A stretch of 64,000 nucleotides of DNA from the NCBI RefSeq assembly GCF_012927305.1, contig NZ_JABBGH010000001.1, forward strand, positions 1,240,001 through 1,304,000, written 5' to 3'. Below are positions 8,335 to 16,516 of the stretch, one piece after another. Every line of letters starts with the position of its first letter. The first letter of the stretch is position 1. The DNA comes from Hymenobacter polaris. Lineage in GTDB: Bacteria; Bacteroidota; Bacteroidia; Cytophagales; Hymenobacteraceae. Below the pieces are notes generated by a model, which ran no database searches, was not told the DNA's origin, and saw only the letters and a list, made by a program, of their open reading frames with translations. A program made the position numbers and the translations under genes.

Positions 8335-8468
8335 GAGTGAAAAAGAGTAGTGGTGAAAAGGTTGAACAGACCGGCAATAGCCGATTGGTAGGCATTGTAC
8401 GGGACTGCTTAAAAAAAGATGAGCTACCCCTTACTTACCTGCTTCGGACTGCGGGGGCCTGGGGGCCG

Positions 8469-8476
8469 TAGCTTTG
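8469..8476 (+). promoter_or_regulatory. -7 element TAGCTTTG before the 3-hydroxybutyryl-CoA dehydrogenase gene
   Basis: Matches TAnnTTTG, 55 nt before the ATG. It lies in a short inverted repeat of GGGGGCCT-type sequence (about 8453-8492) that may be an operator or may be chance. Confidence 0.45.
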
Positions 8477-8530
8477 CGGCTCCCAGGCCCCCGCGGCCGT
8501 TTTCACCCCCTAGCTACCCCCCTCCCACCC

Positions 8531-9430
8531 ATGCAGATTGCCGTAATTGGCTCGGGTACCATGGGCAATGGTATTGCCCACGTGTTTGCCCAGCACGGCT
8601 TCGCCGTGTCGCTCATCGATGTCAACCAGCCTGCCCTGGACCGGGGCCTGGCCACCATCACCAAAAACCTCGACCGCCAGCTGGCCAAGGGCACCCTGGC
8701 CGAAACCGACAAAGCTGCCACCCTAGGCCGCCTGCGCACCTTCACGGCCCTGGCCGAGGGCGTGGCCGGCGCCGACTTGGTAGTGGAGGCCGCCACCGAA
8801 AACGAGGCCCTTAAGCTCCAGATTTTCCGCGAGCTTGACCAGCACGCGCCCGCCAGCGCTATCCTGGCCAGCAATACGTCGTCCATCTCCATCACCAAGA
8901 TTGCGGCCGCTACCCAGCGCCCTGCCCAGGTCATTGGCATGCACTTTATGAACCCCGTGCCGGTGATGCAGCTGGTAGAAGTCATTCGGGGCTACGCCAC
9001 TTCCGACGACACCACCCGGCGGGTGATGGAACTGGCGCGCCAGCTGGGCAAAACGCCCACTGAGGTTAACGACTACCCCGGCTTCGTAGCCAACCGCATC
9101 CTGATGCCGATGATTAACGAGGCCATTATCAGCCTGTTTGAGGGCGTGGCGGGCGTCGAGGAAATTGACACGGTGATGAAGCTGGGCATGGCCCACCCCA
9201 TGGGCCCGCTGCAGCTGGCCGACTTCATTGGCCTCGACGTGTGCTTGGCCATTTTGCGGGTGCTGCACGAAGGCCTGGGCCAGCCCAAGTACGCCCCCTG
9301 CCCGCTGCTGGTGAACATGGTGCAAGCCGGCCGCCTAGGGGTGAAATCGGGTGAAGGCTTTTACCAGTACACGCCGGGCTCGAAGGAGCTGGTAGTAGCT
9401 CCGAATCGCAGATTTAACGGATTTAACTGA
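8531..9430 (+). CDS. hbd: 3-hydroxybutyryl-CoA dehydrogenase
   Basis: NAD(P)-dependent oxidoreductase for short-chain 3-hydroxyacyl-CoA, 299 residues. The Rossmann motif GSGTMG is at residues 7-12, the catalytic His is in GMHFMNPV (about 138), and the C-terminal helical domain shows [17 protein letters not shown] and [15 protein letters not shown]. The start is the ATG at MQIAVIG; the longer frame adds proline-rich non-family sequence. The last residues, NRRFNGFN, and the stop codon are encoded by the left arm of a 234-bp palindromic element. The native C-terminus therefore seems to have been replaced or extended by the repeat. It could serve butyrate/PHB-type metabolism or beta-oxidation. 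Confidence 0.93.
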   Translation: MQIAVIGSGTMGNGIAHVFAQHGFAVSLIDVNQPALDRGLATITKNLDRQLAKGTLAETDKAATLGRLRTFTALAEGVAGADLVVEAATENEALKLQIFRELDQHAPASAILASNTSSISITKIAAATQRPAQVIGMHFMNPVPVMQLVEVIRGYATSDDTTRRVMELARQLGKTPTEVNDYPGFVANRILMPMINEAIISLFEGVAGVEEIDTVMKLGMAHPMGPLQLADFIGLDVCLAILRVLHEGLGQPKYAPCPLLVNMVQAGRLGVKSGEGFYQYTPGSKELVVAPNRRFNGFN

Positions 9431-9637
9431 TTGCGCGGATACGCTTGGCTGCGCCAAGCTGACGACGCTGGCAATGGCAGCTAATAAGCTGAAAGCAGAA
9501 CGATAGTGCGCCTTTTCACGTTATCTAAGCAGCCTGGAAACACTAAAAATGACTAATTAGCTGCTCGCAGCCGCGTAGTCAGCTTGGCGCAGCCAAGCGT
9601 ATCCGCGCAATCAGTTAAATCCGTTAAATCTGCGATT
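9404..9637. repeat. Palindromic element with perfect 60-bp inverted arms (family 1, copy A)
   Basis: Arms at 9404-9463 and 9578-9637 are perfect reverse complements over 60 bp around a 114-bp centre. The outer part contains the repeat-family core GATTTAACGGATTTAAC. The left arm codes the last residues and stop of the upstream dehydrogenase; the right arm ends exactly at the msrA ATG. No target-site duplication or transposase gene is visible. It resembles a MITE or a large intergenic hairpin. Confidence 0.93.
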
Positions 9638-10177
9638 ATGGAACATGCAACGTTTGGAGCCGGCTGCTTCTGGTGCGTCGAAGCCGTTTTCCAAAACCTG
9701 AAAGGGGTGGAGAAAGTGGTATCGGGCTACGCCGGGGGCCGCATCAAAAACCCTACTTACCGCGAGGTGTGCAGCGGCATGACCGGCCACGCCGAGGTAA
9801 TTGACATCACCTTCGACCCGGCCATCATCAGCTACGAGGAGCTGCTGGAGATTTTCTTCAAAACCCACGACCCCACGACGCTCAACCGCCAGGGCGCCGA
9901 CACCGGCACCCAGTACCGCTCGGTTATCTACTACCACTCGGACGAGCAAAAGCAGCTGGCTGAGCAGTGGAAAAAAAAGCTCAACGACAACCACGCTTTC
10001 CCGAACCCCATCGTGACGGAAATCACGGCGGCCCCCGAGTTCTACCCCGCCGAGGACTACCACCAGAACTACTTCAACCTGCACGGCCACGAGCCCTACT
10101 GCCAGTTTGTGGCCCGCCCCAAAGTGGAAAAAGTAAAGCAGCTATTCGGCGAGAAATTGCGCGCCGGAGTGGCCTAG
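9638..10177 (+). CDS. msrA: Peptide-methionine (S)-S-oxide reductase (MsrA)
   Basis: Reduces methionine-S-sulfoxide in oxidised proteins using thioredoxin. The 179-residue protein has the catalytic motif GCFWC at residues 9-13 and the family segments VSGYAGG and HDPTTLNRQGADTGTQYRS, followed by YHQNYF near 145. It has no MsrB domain. The ATG chosen gives the canonical N-terminus MEHATFGAGCFWC. The in-frame upstream reading is entirely inside the palindromic element. As the ATG directly follows that element, any ribosome-binding site must lie within the repeat arm. The gene ends at a terminator. Confidence 0.95.
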   Translation: MEHATFGAGCFWCVEAVFQNLKGVEKVVSGYAGGRIKNPTYREVCSGMTGHAEVIDITFDPAIISYEELLEIFFKTHDPTTLNRQGADTGTQYRSVIYYHSDEQKQLAEQWKKKLNDNHAFPNPIVTEITAAPEFYPAEDYHQNYFNLHGHEPYCQFVARPKVEKVKQLFGEKLRAGVA

Positions 10178-10198
10178 GGCTCACTTCGATTCATAACA

Positions 10199-10227
10199 AA
10201 AAAGCCCGCTGGTTAGCGGGCTTTTTT
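10199..10227 (+). terminator. Terminator after msrA
   Basis: Hairpin AAAGCCCGCT / AGCGGGCTTT with a T run. Its loop also carries the stop codon of the convergent small membrane-protein gene. Confidence 0.85.
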
Positions 10228-10428
10228 GTTGACATGAACATCGGGTTCTGTTTGCTTAAAAAGCAGTAAAATACCACTGATAATCAGTGGAATCACTGCT
10301 AGAAAAAGTATTGTATTCCAAGGAGGGCCTACTGGCTCGCCATAGCCTATTCCTCCGGCCAACCAGCCGGCGAAAATGAGTAGTATGCCCAGCATTTTTC
10401 TCGCAAATAGCCCGAGCTTTCTTCCCAT
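10213..10428 (-). CDS. Small two-helix membrane protein, 71 aa
   Basis: No family recognised. Two hydrophobic segments (LGILLIFAGWLAGGIG and TILFLAVIPLIISGILLLF) are separated by a short proline-containing loop, with a charged C-terminus ending NKKAR. The ATG begins 2 nt after the dapD stop on the same strand, so translational coupling to dapD is likely. The last codons and stop are inside the msrA terminator hairpin. Confidence 0.6.
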   Translation of the reverse strand: MGRKLGLFARKMLGILLIFAGWLAGGIGYGEPVGPPWNTILFLAVIPLIISGILLLFKQTEPDVHVNKKAR

Positions 10429-10430
10429 AC

Positions 10431-11291
10431 TTACACGCTCACCCCGAAGTTGCGTAGCGCATCATTGAGCGAGGTTTTCAAGTCCGTACTGGGCTTGCGC
10501 TGGCCGATGATGAGGGCGCAGGGCACTTGGTACTCGCCGGCCGGGAATTGCTTGGGGATGGAGCCAGGAATGACGACCGAGCGGGGCGGCACGTAGCCCT
10601 TGTACTCCTTGGGCTCGTCGCCCGTCACGTCGATAATCTTGGTGCTGCCGGTGATGGTGACGCCCGCGCCGATAACGGCCTCGGCGCCAATGCGACAGCC
10701 CTCTACCAGAATGCAGCGCGAGCCGATGAAGGCGCCGTCTTCGATGATGACGGGTTGGGCCTGTACGGGCTCGAGCACGCCCCCTAGGCCCACGCCGCCG
10801 CTCAGGTGCACGCCCTTGCCCACCTGGGCGCAGCTGCCTACGGTGGCCCAAGTATCGACCATGGTGCCCTCGCCTACGTAGGCACCGATATTGGTGTAGC
10901 TCGGCATCAGGATGACGCCGGGGGCCAGGTAGGAGCCGTAGCGGGCCACGGCGGGCGGCACCACGCGCACCTTCTGGGTAGCGTAGTCAGTTTTGAGGGC
11001 CATCTTGTCGTGGTACTCAAAAGGACCCACTTCCTGGGTTGCCATCTGTCGGATGGGGAAGTAAAGAATCACGGCTTTCTTCACCCACTCGTTGATTTTC
11101 CACTCGCCGCCGGGCTCGGTAGGCGGCTCGGCCACGCGCAGCTGCCCCTTGTCAAGGTCCTCTATCACGTGCTCAATGGCGGCTTGGGTGTCGGGCTGGT
11201 CGAGCAGGTTGCGGTCAACCCAGGCAGCTTCGATGGCCTCTTGGGCGGCAAAGCGGTCGAGCACGGGGCTGTGGTGGCTGGTAGTATCCAT
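10431..11291 (-). CDS. dapD: Tetrahydrodipicolinate N-succinyltransferase (DapD)
   Basis: Transfers succinyl from succinyl-CoA to tetrahydrodipicolinate in the lysine/diaminopimelate pathway. At 286 residues it has an N-terminal helical domain and a left-handed beta-helix of hexapeptide repeats (from about residue 115), including PGVILMPSYTNIGAYVGEG, MVDTWATVGSCAQVG and IGSRCILVEGCRIGAEAVIG. The C-terminal IIGQRKPSTDLKTSLND is typical. The start is the ATG of MDTTSHHSP; the longer frame runs through the promoter. A -7 element lies 35 nt upstream, and the small membrane protein follows directly. Confidence 0.96.
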   Translation of the reverse strand: MDTTSHHSPVLDRFAAQEAIEAAWVDRNLLDQPDTQAAIEHVIEDLDKGQLRVAEPPTEPGGEWKINEWVKKAVILYFPIRQMATQEVGPFEYHDKMALKTDYATQKVRVVPPAVARYGSYLAPGVILMPSYTNIGAYVGEGTMVDTWATVGSCAQVGKGVHLSGGVGLGGVLEPVQAQPVIIEDGAFIGSRCILVEGCRIGAEAVIGAGVTITGSTKIIDVTGDEPKEYKGYVPPRSVVIPGSIPKQFPAGEYQVPCALIIGQRKPSTDLKTSLNDALRNFGVSV

Positions 11292-11325
11292 GAAAAGCGA
11301 AAAGCGGGAAAAACTGAATAGAGCG

Positions 11326-11333
11326 CAAAAATA
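11326..11333 (-). promoter_or_regulatory. -7 element TATTTTTG before dapD
   Basis: Matches TAnnTTTG on the reverse strand and ends 35 nt before the dapD ATG, which supports the shorter dapD start. Confidence 0.5.
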
Positions 11334-11429
11334 GCCCCGCGCCCGTTTCGGTTTCGAGGAAGCAATAAGCGGGGATGGTTCGGCCTTGGGCCAGCTACCG
11401 GTTTGGGTAAGGCGTAGCATATTTGGCAG

Positions 11430-12692
11430 ATGCTACCACCCCGCCCGCCGGCTTTGCGTTTCGAGTTTACCCCTAGGCTGGTACCCGACTCCTACCCGCT
11501 GCGCCCGGTGCTGCTAGCCTCCGTACTCAAGCCGGTAGACGATACCCGGATGCGGGAGAAATTTGCCGAAACCATCCTGCAGCGGCCCGACCTGCGCGTG
11601 CACGTGGCCGGCCGCGCCACCGGCGACGACCTGCCCCCGGACCTGGTAGAGGCTTTTCCGCGTCTCATGCACCACCCCATTTTCTGGGGCTCGCGCCTGA
11701 GCTTCAACCGCCTGCGGGCCCAGCTGCGCTACTGGCGCTTGCTGCGGGTGCTATGCCCGGCGCTGGTGGTGGTGCACGCCCCCGAGCTGCTTCCCCTTAC
11801 GCTGCTGTGGCAGGCCCTGGGGCGGGGCCGACAGTTTATATATGATATTCAGGAGAACTACGCCCTCAACGTGGCCACCCAGGCCGTGTACCGGGGCTGG
11901 CTGAAGCGCGGGCTGGCCGCGGGCCTGCGCGGGGTAGAAAGCCTGGCTGCCCGCCGCGCCGCCGCCCTGGTACTGGCCGAGGCCAGCTACGCCGACGAGC
12001 TGCCCTTCCTGGGCCAGCTGCCCCCTAGGCGGGTACTGGTGCTCGAAAACAAATACCAGCCCGCCCTAGCCGAGGCGCTGCCCACCCAGGCCGCCCCGCG
12101 CCCGGTGCCAGGCCAGCCCCTGCGCCTGCTCTTCTCGGGCACCCTCTCGGAGCTGACCGGCGTGCGCGAGGCCCTGGCCCTGGCCGAGGCCCTAGAGGCG
12201 CGCTGGCCGGGCGGGGCGCTGCTCACCATCATCGGGTTTTGCCAGCGCCCCGCCCTGCTGGCCGAAATGCAGCAGTGGGCGGCCAGCGGCCGGCCGGTGC
12301 GCCTGGTGGGCGGCGCCCAGCCGGTGCCCCACGCCGACATTGTGGCCGAAATTAATCGCAGCCACCTGGGGCTAGTGCTCTACCGCCCCCACCCCAGCAC
12401 CGCCCGCTGCCGGCCCACCAAGCTCTTCGAGTACCTGGCCCACGGCTTGCCCATCCTCACCACTAGCAACCCGCTGTGGGCCAGCTTAGTGCAGCACTAC
12501 CAGGCGGGCCTGGCGCTGCTGCCCCGCGAAGCTCCCGCCGCCACCGCCGAGCGCCTAGTAGCGGCCCTAGGGCCGGGCGGACCAGCCTTTTACCCGCAAG
12601 GGCCCCCTAGGGAGGCGCTGTGGGCGAGCGAGGGCAAAAAATTAGGGCTTTTGCTGGAAAGCCTGCTGCCGGGCTGCACCTTTGCGCCTTAA
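11430..12692 (+). CDS. GT4-like glycosyltransferase (GT-B fold)
   Basis: A 420-residue cytoplasmic, probably membrane-associated glycosyltransferase. The C-terminal nucleotide-sugar domain shows LRLLFSGTLSELTGVREAL (about 230-250) and the E-x7-E-type segment PTKLFEYLAHGLPILTT near 330-346, as in GT4 enzymes. The N-terminal half has VVVHAPELLPL and YDIQENY, typical of the acceptor domain. It is divergent from dapD with 138 nt between starts and is not in an obvious polysaccharide cluster; fabH follows 130 nt later with its own promoter. The sugar specificity is unknown. Confidence 0.82.
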   Translation: MLPPRPPALRFEFTPRLVPDSYPLRPVLLASVLKPVDDTRMREKFAETILQRPDLRVHVAGRATGDDLPPDLVEAFPRLMHHPIFWGSRLSFNRLRAQLRYWRLLRVLCPALVVVHAPELLPLTLLWQALGRGRQFIYDIQENYALNVATQAVYRGWLKRGLAAGLRGVESLAARRAAALVLAEASYADELPFLGQLPPRRVLVLENKYQPALAEALPTQAAPRPVPGQPLRLLFSGTLSELTGVREALALAEALEARWPGGALLTIIGFCQRPALLAEMQQWAASGRPVRLVGGAQPVPHADIVAEINRSHLGLVLYRPHPSTARCRPTKLFEYLAHGLPILTTSNPLWASLVQHYQAGLALLPREAPAATAERLVAALGPGGPAFYPQGPPREALWASEGKKLGLLLESLLPGCTFAP

Positions 12693-12733
12693 AGCACCTA
12701 GGCCAGCCGGCCCGCTTAGCCCGCTAAAGCTGG

Positions 12734-12741
12734 TACCTTTG
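12734..12741 (+). promoter_or_regulatory. -7 element TACCTTTG before fabH
   Basis: Exact TAnnTTTG match 82 nt before the fabH ATG, just after the glycosyltransferase stop. Confidence 0.5.
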
Positions 12742-12822
12742 CCGTCCTTTTGCACCGTTTTGACCCTCGCTTGAGCGGTGCCTTGGCGCTACTTTCCCTC
12801 CCCACCCCCTTTCCCCACTGCT

Positions 12823-13842
12823 ATGGCCTCTCCCACCACTTTGCGCCACGCCGAGATTGCCGGCACCGGCCACTACGTACCGGCCCGCGTGGTCAAGAAC
12901 GCCGATTTGGAGCAGCTGCTGAACACCTCCGACGCCTGGATTCAAGAGCGCACCGGCATTCAGGAGCGACGCTGGTTTGAGGAAGGCAAGGACACCACCG
13001 CCGGCATGGGGGCCGAGGCCAGCCGCCGCGCCCTGGCCGCCGCCGGCCTGCAAGCTGATGACGTGCAGCTAATTATCTTCGCCACGCTCTCACCCGACTA
13101 CTTCTTTCCGGGCTCGGGCGTGCTGCTGCAGCGCGAGCTAGGCATGAGTGGCGCCGTGCCGGCCCTCGACGTGCGCAACCAGTGCTCGGGCTTTATTTAC
13201 GCGCTGTCGGTGGCCGACCAGTTCATTCGCACCGGCATGTACGATACGGTGCTGGTGGTGGGCTCCGAAATCCACTCCTCGGGCCTCGACAAAACGCCGA
13301 ATGGCCGGGCCGTGTCGGTCATTTTTGGCGATGGCGCGGGGGCCGTAGTGCTGCGTCCGGCTCGCCAGGAGGGTCACGGCATTCTCAGCACCCACCTGCA
13401 CGCGCAGGGCGAGTTTGCCGAGGAGCTGATGGTGCAAGAGCCGGGCTCGAACCGCGAAAACCGCACGGCCTACGCCCTGGAGCACCAGGCCGACATGTAC
13501 CCACACATGAACGGCCAAAACGTGTTCAAGCACGCCGTGGTGCGCTTTCCGCAGGTTATCAAGGAGGCCCTCGACCAGAACGGCTACCAGCCCCAGGATA
13601 TCGACCTGCTGATTCCGCACCAGGCTAATTTGCGCATCACCCAGTACGTTCAGCAGAAAATGGGCCTGGGCGACGACAAAGTGTTCAGCAATATCCAGCG
13701 CTACGGCAATACCACGGCCGCCAGCATCCCCATCGCCCTGAGCGAGGCCGTGCAGCAAGGCCGCATTCAGAGCGGCGACCTGGTGTGCCTGGCCGCCTTC
13801 GGCTCGGGCTTCACCTGGGCCTCGGCGCTGATAAAGTGGTGA
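12823..13842 (+). CDS. fabH: Beta-ketoacyl-ACP synthase III (FabH)
   Basis: Starts fatty-acid synthesis by condensing an acyl-CoA with malonyl-ACP. The 339-residue protein carries the full catalytic triad of the family: Cys121 in NQCSGF, His266 in PHQAN and Asn296 in YGNTTAAS. The N-terminal GTGHYVPARVV and the glycine loop near the end (AAFGSGFTWAS) also fit. The chosen ATG gives MASPTTLRHAEI; the upstream 15 codons are proline-rich and lack family support. The stop TGA is the first base-pairing part of a palindromic spacer (copy B). Specificity for acetyl- versus branched acyl-CoA cannot be told. Confidence 0.95.
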   Translation: MASPTTLRHAEIAGTGHYVPARVVKNADLEQLLNTSDAWIQERTGIQERRWFEEGKDTTAGMGAEASRRALAAAGLQADDVQLIIFATLSPDYFFPGSGVLLQRELGMSGAVPALDVRNQCSGFIYALSVADQFIRTGMYDTVLVVGSEIHSSGLDKTPNGRAVSVIFGDGAGAVVLRPARQEGHGILSTHLHAQGEFAEELMVQEPGSNRENRTAYALEHQADMYPHMNGQNVFKHAVVRFPQVIKEALDQNGYQPQDIDLLIPHQANLRITQYVQQKMGLGDDKVFSNIQRYGNTTAASIPIALSEAVQQGRIQSGDLVCLAAFGSGFTWASALIKW

Positions 13843-13935
13843 TTAGCAATGAACAATGAGTAATCAACAGTGAGCAATGCTCAGTGGTAGGTACCGTTCA
13901 AATTGCTCATTGTTGACTGCTCATTGTTGATTACC
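13838..13935. repeat. Palindromic spacer between fabH and the DtxR-type gene (copy B)
   Basis: Imperfect inverted repeat: the left arm 13838-13878 and right arm 13902-13935 are both built from CAATGAGCAATCAACA-like units. The fabH stop lies in the left arm and the next ATG is 4 nt after the right arm. The unit differs from the GATTTAACGG family but its placement is the same. Confidence 0.8.
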
Positions 13936-13939
13936 AGCT

Positions 13940-14599
13940 ATGACCATTGCCGAGGAAAATTATTTAAAAGCTATTTATAAGCTGGCCGAGGCCGAGCCGG
14001 GCCAGGACGTGAGCACCAACCGCATTGCGGCGGCGCTGGCCACGCGGGCGGCTTCGGTGACCGATATGCTGCGCCGCCTGGCCGAGAAGGGCCTGCTGGC
14101 CTACGAGAAGTACCGCGGGGTGCAGCTTACCGCCGAGGGCCGGCGGCTGGCGCTGCTCACGGTGCGCAAGCATCGGCTGTGGGAAGTATTTTTGGTGCAG
14201 CAGCTGGGTTTTAGTTGGGACGAGGTGCACGAGGTGGCCGAGGAGTTGGAGCATGTGCAGTCGCCCTTACTGCTGCAGCGCCTGGATGCGTTTCTGGGGT
14301 TTCCGGCCTTCGACCCGCACGGCGACCCCATTCCGGCCGCCGACGGGGCCGTGCGCCGCCCCGCCCACCGCCTGCTGGCCGACCTGGCCGAAGGCGAGCG
14401 CGGCACGCTGGTGGCCGTGCGCGACACGTCGGCGCCGTTTCTGCAGCACCTCGACAAGCTAGGGCTACCCCTAGGGTCGGCCGTGCGCGTGCTGGGCCGC
14501 GTAGCCTTCGACAACTCGCTGGAGCTGTGCCTCGACAACGGCCGCACCCTCGCCGTCTCAGCCGAAGTAAGCCGCAACTTGTTTACAACCACTGATTAG
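13940..14599 (+). CDS. DtxR/MntR-family metal-dependent transcriptional regulator
   Basis: A 219-residue metal-sensing repressor, expected to control iron or manganese uptake genes. The winged helix is at residues 1-65 (TIAEENYLKAIYKL, then VSTNRIAAALATRAASVTDMLRRLAEKGL). The metal-binding and dimer domain follows with KHRLWEVFL and VHEVAEELEHV (about 75-105), where the His and Glu ligands sit. An SH3-like FeoA domain forms residues about 145-215. No metal transporter is adjacent, so the target is unknown. Its last two residues and stop are encoded in the left arm of palindromic copy C. Confidence 0.92.
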   Translation: MTIAEENYLKAIYKLAEAEPGQDVSTNRIAAALATRAASVTDMLRRLAEKGLLAYEKYRGVQLTAEGRRLALLTVRKHRLWEVFLVQQLGFSWDEVHEVAEELEHVQSPLLLQRLDAFLGFPAFDPHGDPIPAADGAVRRPAHRLLADLAEGERGTLVAVRDTSAPFLQHLDKLGLPLGSAVRVLGRVAFDNSLELCLDNGRTLAVSAEVSRNLFTTTD

Positions 14600-14797
14600 C
14601 ACGGATTTAAGCGGATTGCACAGATTTTGTGGACGAATCGCAATTACTTGTCCATGCTGTTATTCCGCGGCTTAGTATTCCGCTGTCTGTCAAATTATTA
14701 CCTGGTCGCCTGTATAACTAGCCACCCATCCAAGCCGGTACAGCTAGCAATCGTCCACAAAATCCGTGCAATTCGCTTAAATCCGTGCTAATCAGTG
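14590..14797. repeat. Palindromic element between the DtxR-type gene and mnmE (family 1, copy C)
   Basis: Arms 14590-14637 and 14751-14797 pair over about 47 bp with only a few mismatches. The arm begins CACTGATTAGCACGGATTTA, related to the GATTTAACGG core of copies A and D. The left arm supplies the stop of the regulator gene; the right arm holds the GTG start of mnmE. Confidence 0.9.
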
Positions 14798-16182
14798 ATA
14801 CGATAGTCGCTCTTTCGACCCCGCCCGGCGCGGGCGCGCTGGCCGTGGTGCGCCTCTCGGGGCCTAGGGCCGTGGCAGCGACGCAGGCGCTGTTTTCGAT
14901 GCGCCGCCTGGCTGAGCAGCCTGGCCACACGCTGCACTACGGCACGCTGCGCGAGCCGGGCAGCGGCGAAATCCTGGACGAGGTGGTGGTGGCCCTGTAC
15001 CGGGCGCCGCGCTCCTACACGCGCGAGGACGTGGTGGAGATTTCCGGCCACGGCTCCGACTACGTGGCCGCGCGCATCATCGCGGCGCTGCTGCGGCAGG
15101 GCGCGCGCCTGGCCGAGGCGGGCGAGTTCACCAAGCGCGCCTTTTTGAACGGGGCGCTGGACTTGGCGCAGGCCGAGGCCGTGGCCGACCTCATCGCCGC
15201 CGACTCGGCCCTGAGCCACCAGGTGGCGCTGCAGCAGCTGCGGGGTGGCTTCTCCGACGAGCTGCGCGGGCTGCGGGCCCGGCTGGTGCAGTTTGCGGCG
15301 CTGCTGGAGTTGGAGCTAGATTTTGGCGAGGAGGACGTGGAGTTTGCCGACCGCACGGGCCTAGGGCAGCTGCTGGCCGAGGTGCGCGGCGTGGTGGCGG
15401 GCTTGCTGCGCTCGTTCGAGCTGGGCAACGCCATCAAAAACGGCATCACCACCGTCATCGCCGGGCGCCCCAATGCTGGCAAATCAACCCTGCTCAACGC
15501 CCTGCTGCGCGAGGAGCGGGCCATTGTATCGGCCATTCCGGGCACCACGCGCGACTTTATCGAGGACGAGGTGAGCCTGGACGGCCTGCGCTTCCGCTTC
15601 GTGGACACGGCCGGCCTACGCGACAATCCCGCCGACGAGGTAGAGGCCATCGGCGTGCGGCGCACCCGCGAGCGCATCGGCCAGGCGGCCCTACTGCTGT
15701 ATTTGTTCGACCTCAGCGAGTTGACGCCGGCCGACGTGCAGGCCGACATTGCGGCGCTCACGGCCAGCCTGCCCCAGCTGCCCGTGCTGGCCGTGGGCAA
15801 CAAGCGCGACCTGGCCAGCCCCGCCCAACTGGCCGCCTTTGCCGACTCGTTTGCTGGGGCCTATCCCCTGGCCCTGATTGCGGCGGGCCCGCGCGCCGGC
15901 CTGGAAGAGCTGCAAGCGGCGCTGCTGGCGCAGGTGCGCGGGGCAGGCCTGGCCGGCACCGGCGCGGCCACCATCGTTACCAACGTGCGCCACGCCCGCG
16001 CTTTGGAAGAAGCCCTAGGCTACCTTGACGCCGTGCGCCAGGGCCTGGCCGTGGGCCGCGGCACCGAGCTGCTGGCTGCCGACCTGCGCCACGCACTAGC
16101 AGCCCTAGGCTCCATCACGGGCGAAATATCTACCGACGACATACTTACCAGCATCTTCACCCAGTTCTGCATCGGTAAATAG
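14785..16182 (+). CDS. mnmE: tRNA modification GTPase MnmE
   Basis: With MnmG it installs the carboxymethylaminomethyl group on U34 of certain tRNAs. The 465-residue protein has the N-terminal tetrahydrofolate-binding domain (SDTIVALSTPPGAGALAVVR), the helical domain, an inserted G domain with GRPNAGKST (about 226-234), DTAG (about 274) and NKRD (about 339), and the C-terminal CIGK motif whose Cys is catalytic. The start used is a GTG lying inside the right arm of palindromic copy C, giving VLISDTIVAL. The family usually begins MISDTIVAL-like, so the element insertion may have replaced the original ATG. The stop is followed at once by copy D. Confidence 0.95.
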   Translation: MLISDTIVALSTPPGAGALAVVRLSGPRAVAATQALFSMRRLAEQPGHTLHYGTLREPGSGEILDEVVVALYRAPRSYTREDVVEISGHGSDYVAARIIAALLRQGARLAEAGEFTKRAFLNGALDLAQAEAVADLIAADSALSHQVALQQLRGGFSDELRGLRARLVQFAALLELELDFGEEDVEFADRTGLGQLLAEVRGVVAGLLRSFELGNAIKNGITTVIAGRPNAGKSTLLNALLREERAIVSAIPGTTRDFIEDEVSLDGLRFRFVDTAGLRDNPADEVEAIGVRRTRERIGQAALLLYLFDLSELTPADVQADIAALTASLPQLPVLAVGNKRDLASPAQLAAFADSFAGAYPLALIAAGPRAGLEELQAALLAQVRGAGLAGTGAATIVTNVRHARALEEALGYLDAVRQGLAVGRGTELLAADLRHALAALGSITGEISTDDILTSIFTQFCIGK

Positions 16183-16461
16183 ACCGCAGATTTAACGGAT
16201 TTAACGGATTTCGGGGATACGCCTGCTGCGGTGGCTGACTACGCGGGTGGGCACTGGGGCAGGCCTAGGGGCGCGGCCGGGCAGCGGCTGACAAAAAGTT
16301 TTTGTGAGTGCGTAGCCTAATTGGCCGGGCAGGTTGTTATGCTACTACTTAGTTCACTTAGTCAACTTACTTTTAGGCTCCCAACATGCCCACGCTCCCG
16401 CGTAGCCAGCCGCGGCAGCGGCGTATCCGCGAAATCCGTTAAATCCGTTAAATCTGCGGTC
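16182..16461. repeat. Palindromic element between mnmE and gltA (family 1, copy D)
   Basis: Outer arms 16182-16253 and 16388-16461 pair almost throughout and share GACCGCAGATTTAACGGATT with copy A apart from the first bases. The left arm begins with the last base of the mnmE stop. The centre (about 130 bp) holds no gene. The rest of the 334-nt spacer before gltA has no other clear feature. Confidence 0.9.
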
Positions 16462-16516
16462 TGTAGATTCGCGCCGGCTTAGGCAGCTCTTTACATCCCT
16501 ATCCTACCCAACTCCA

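Noticed and set aside
9404..16461. Insertion sequences as the source of the palindromic elements
   Set aside because: The centres are too short for a transposase, no open frame lies in them, and no target duplications are visible; they are at most non-autonomous.
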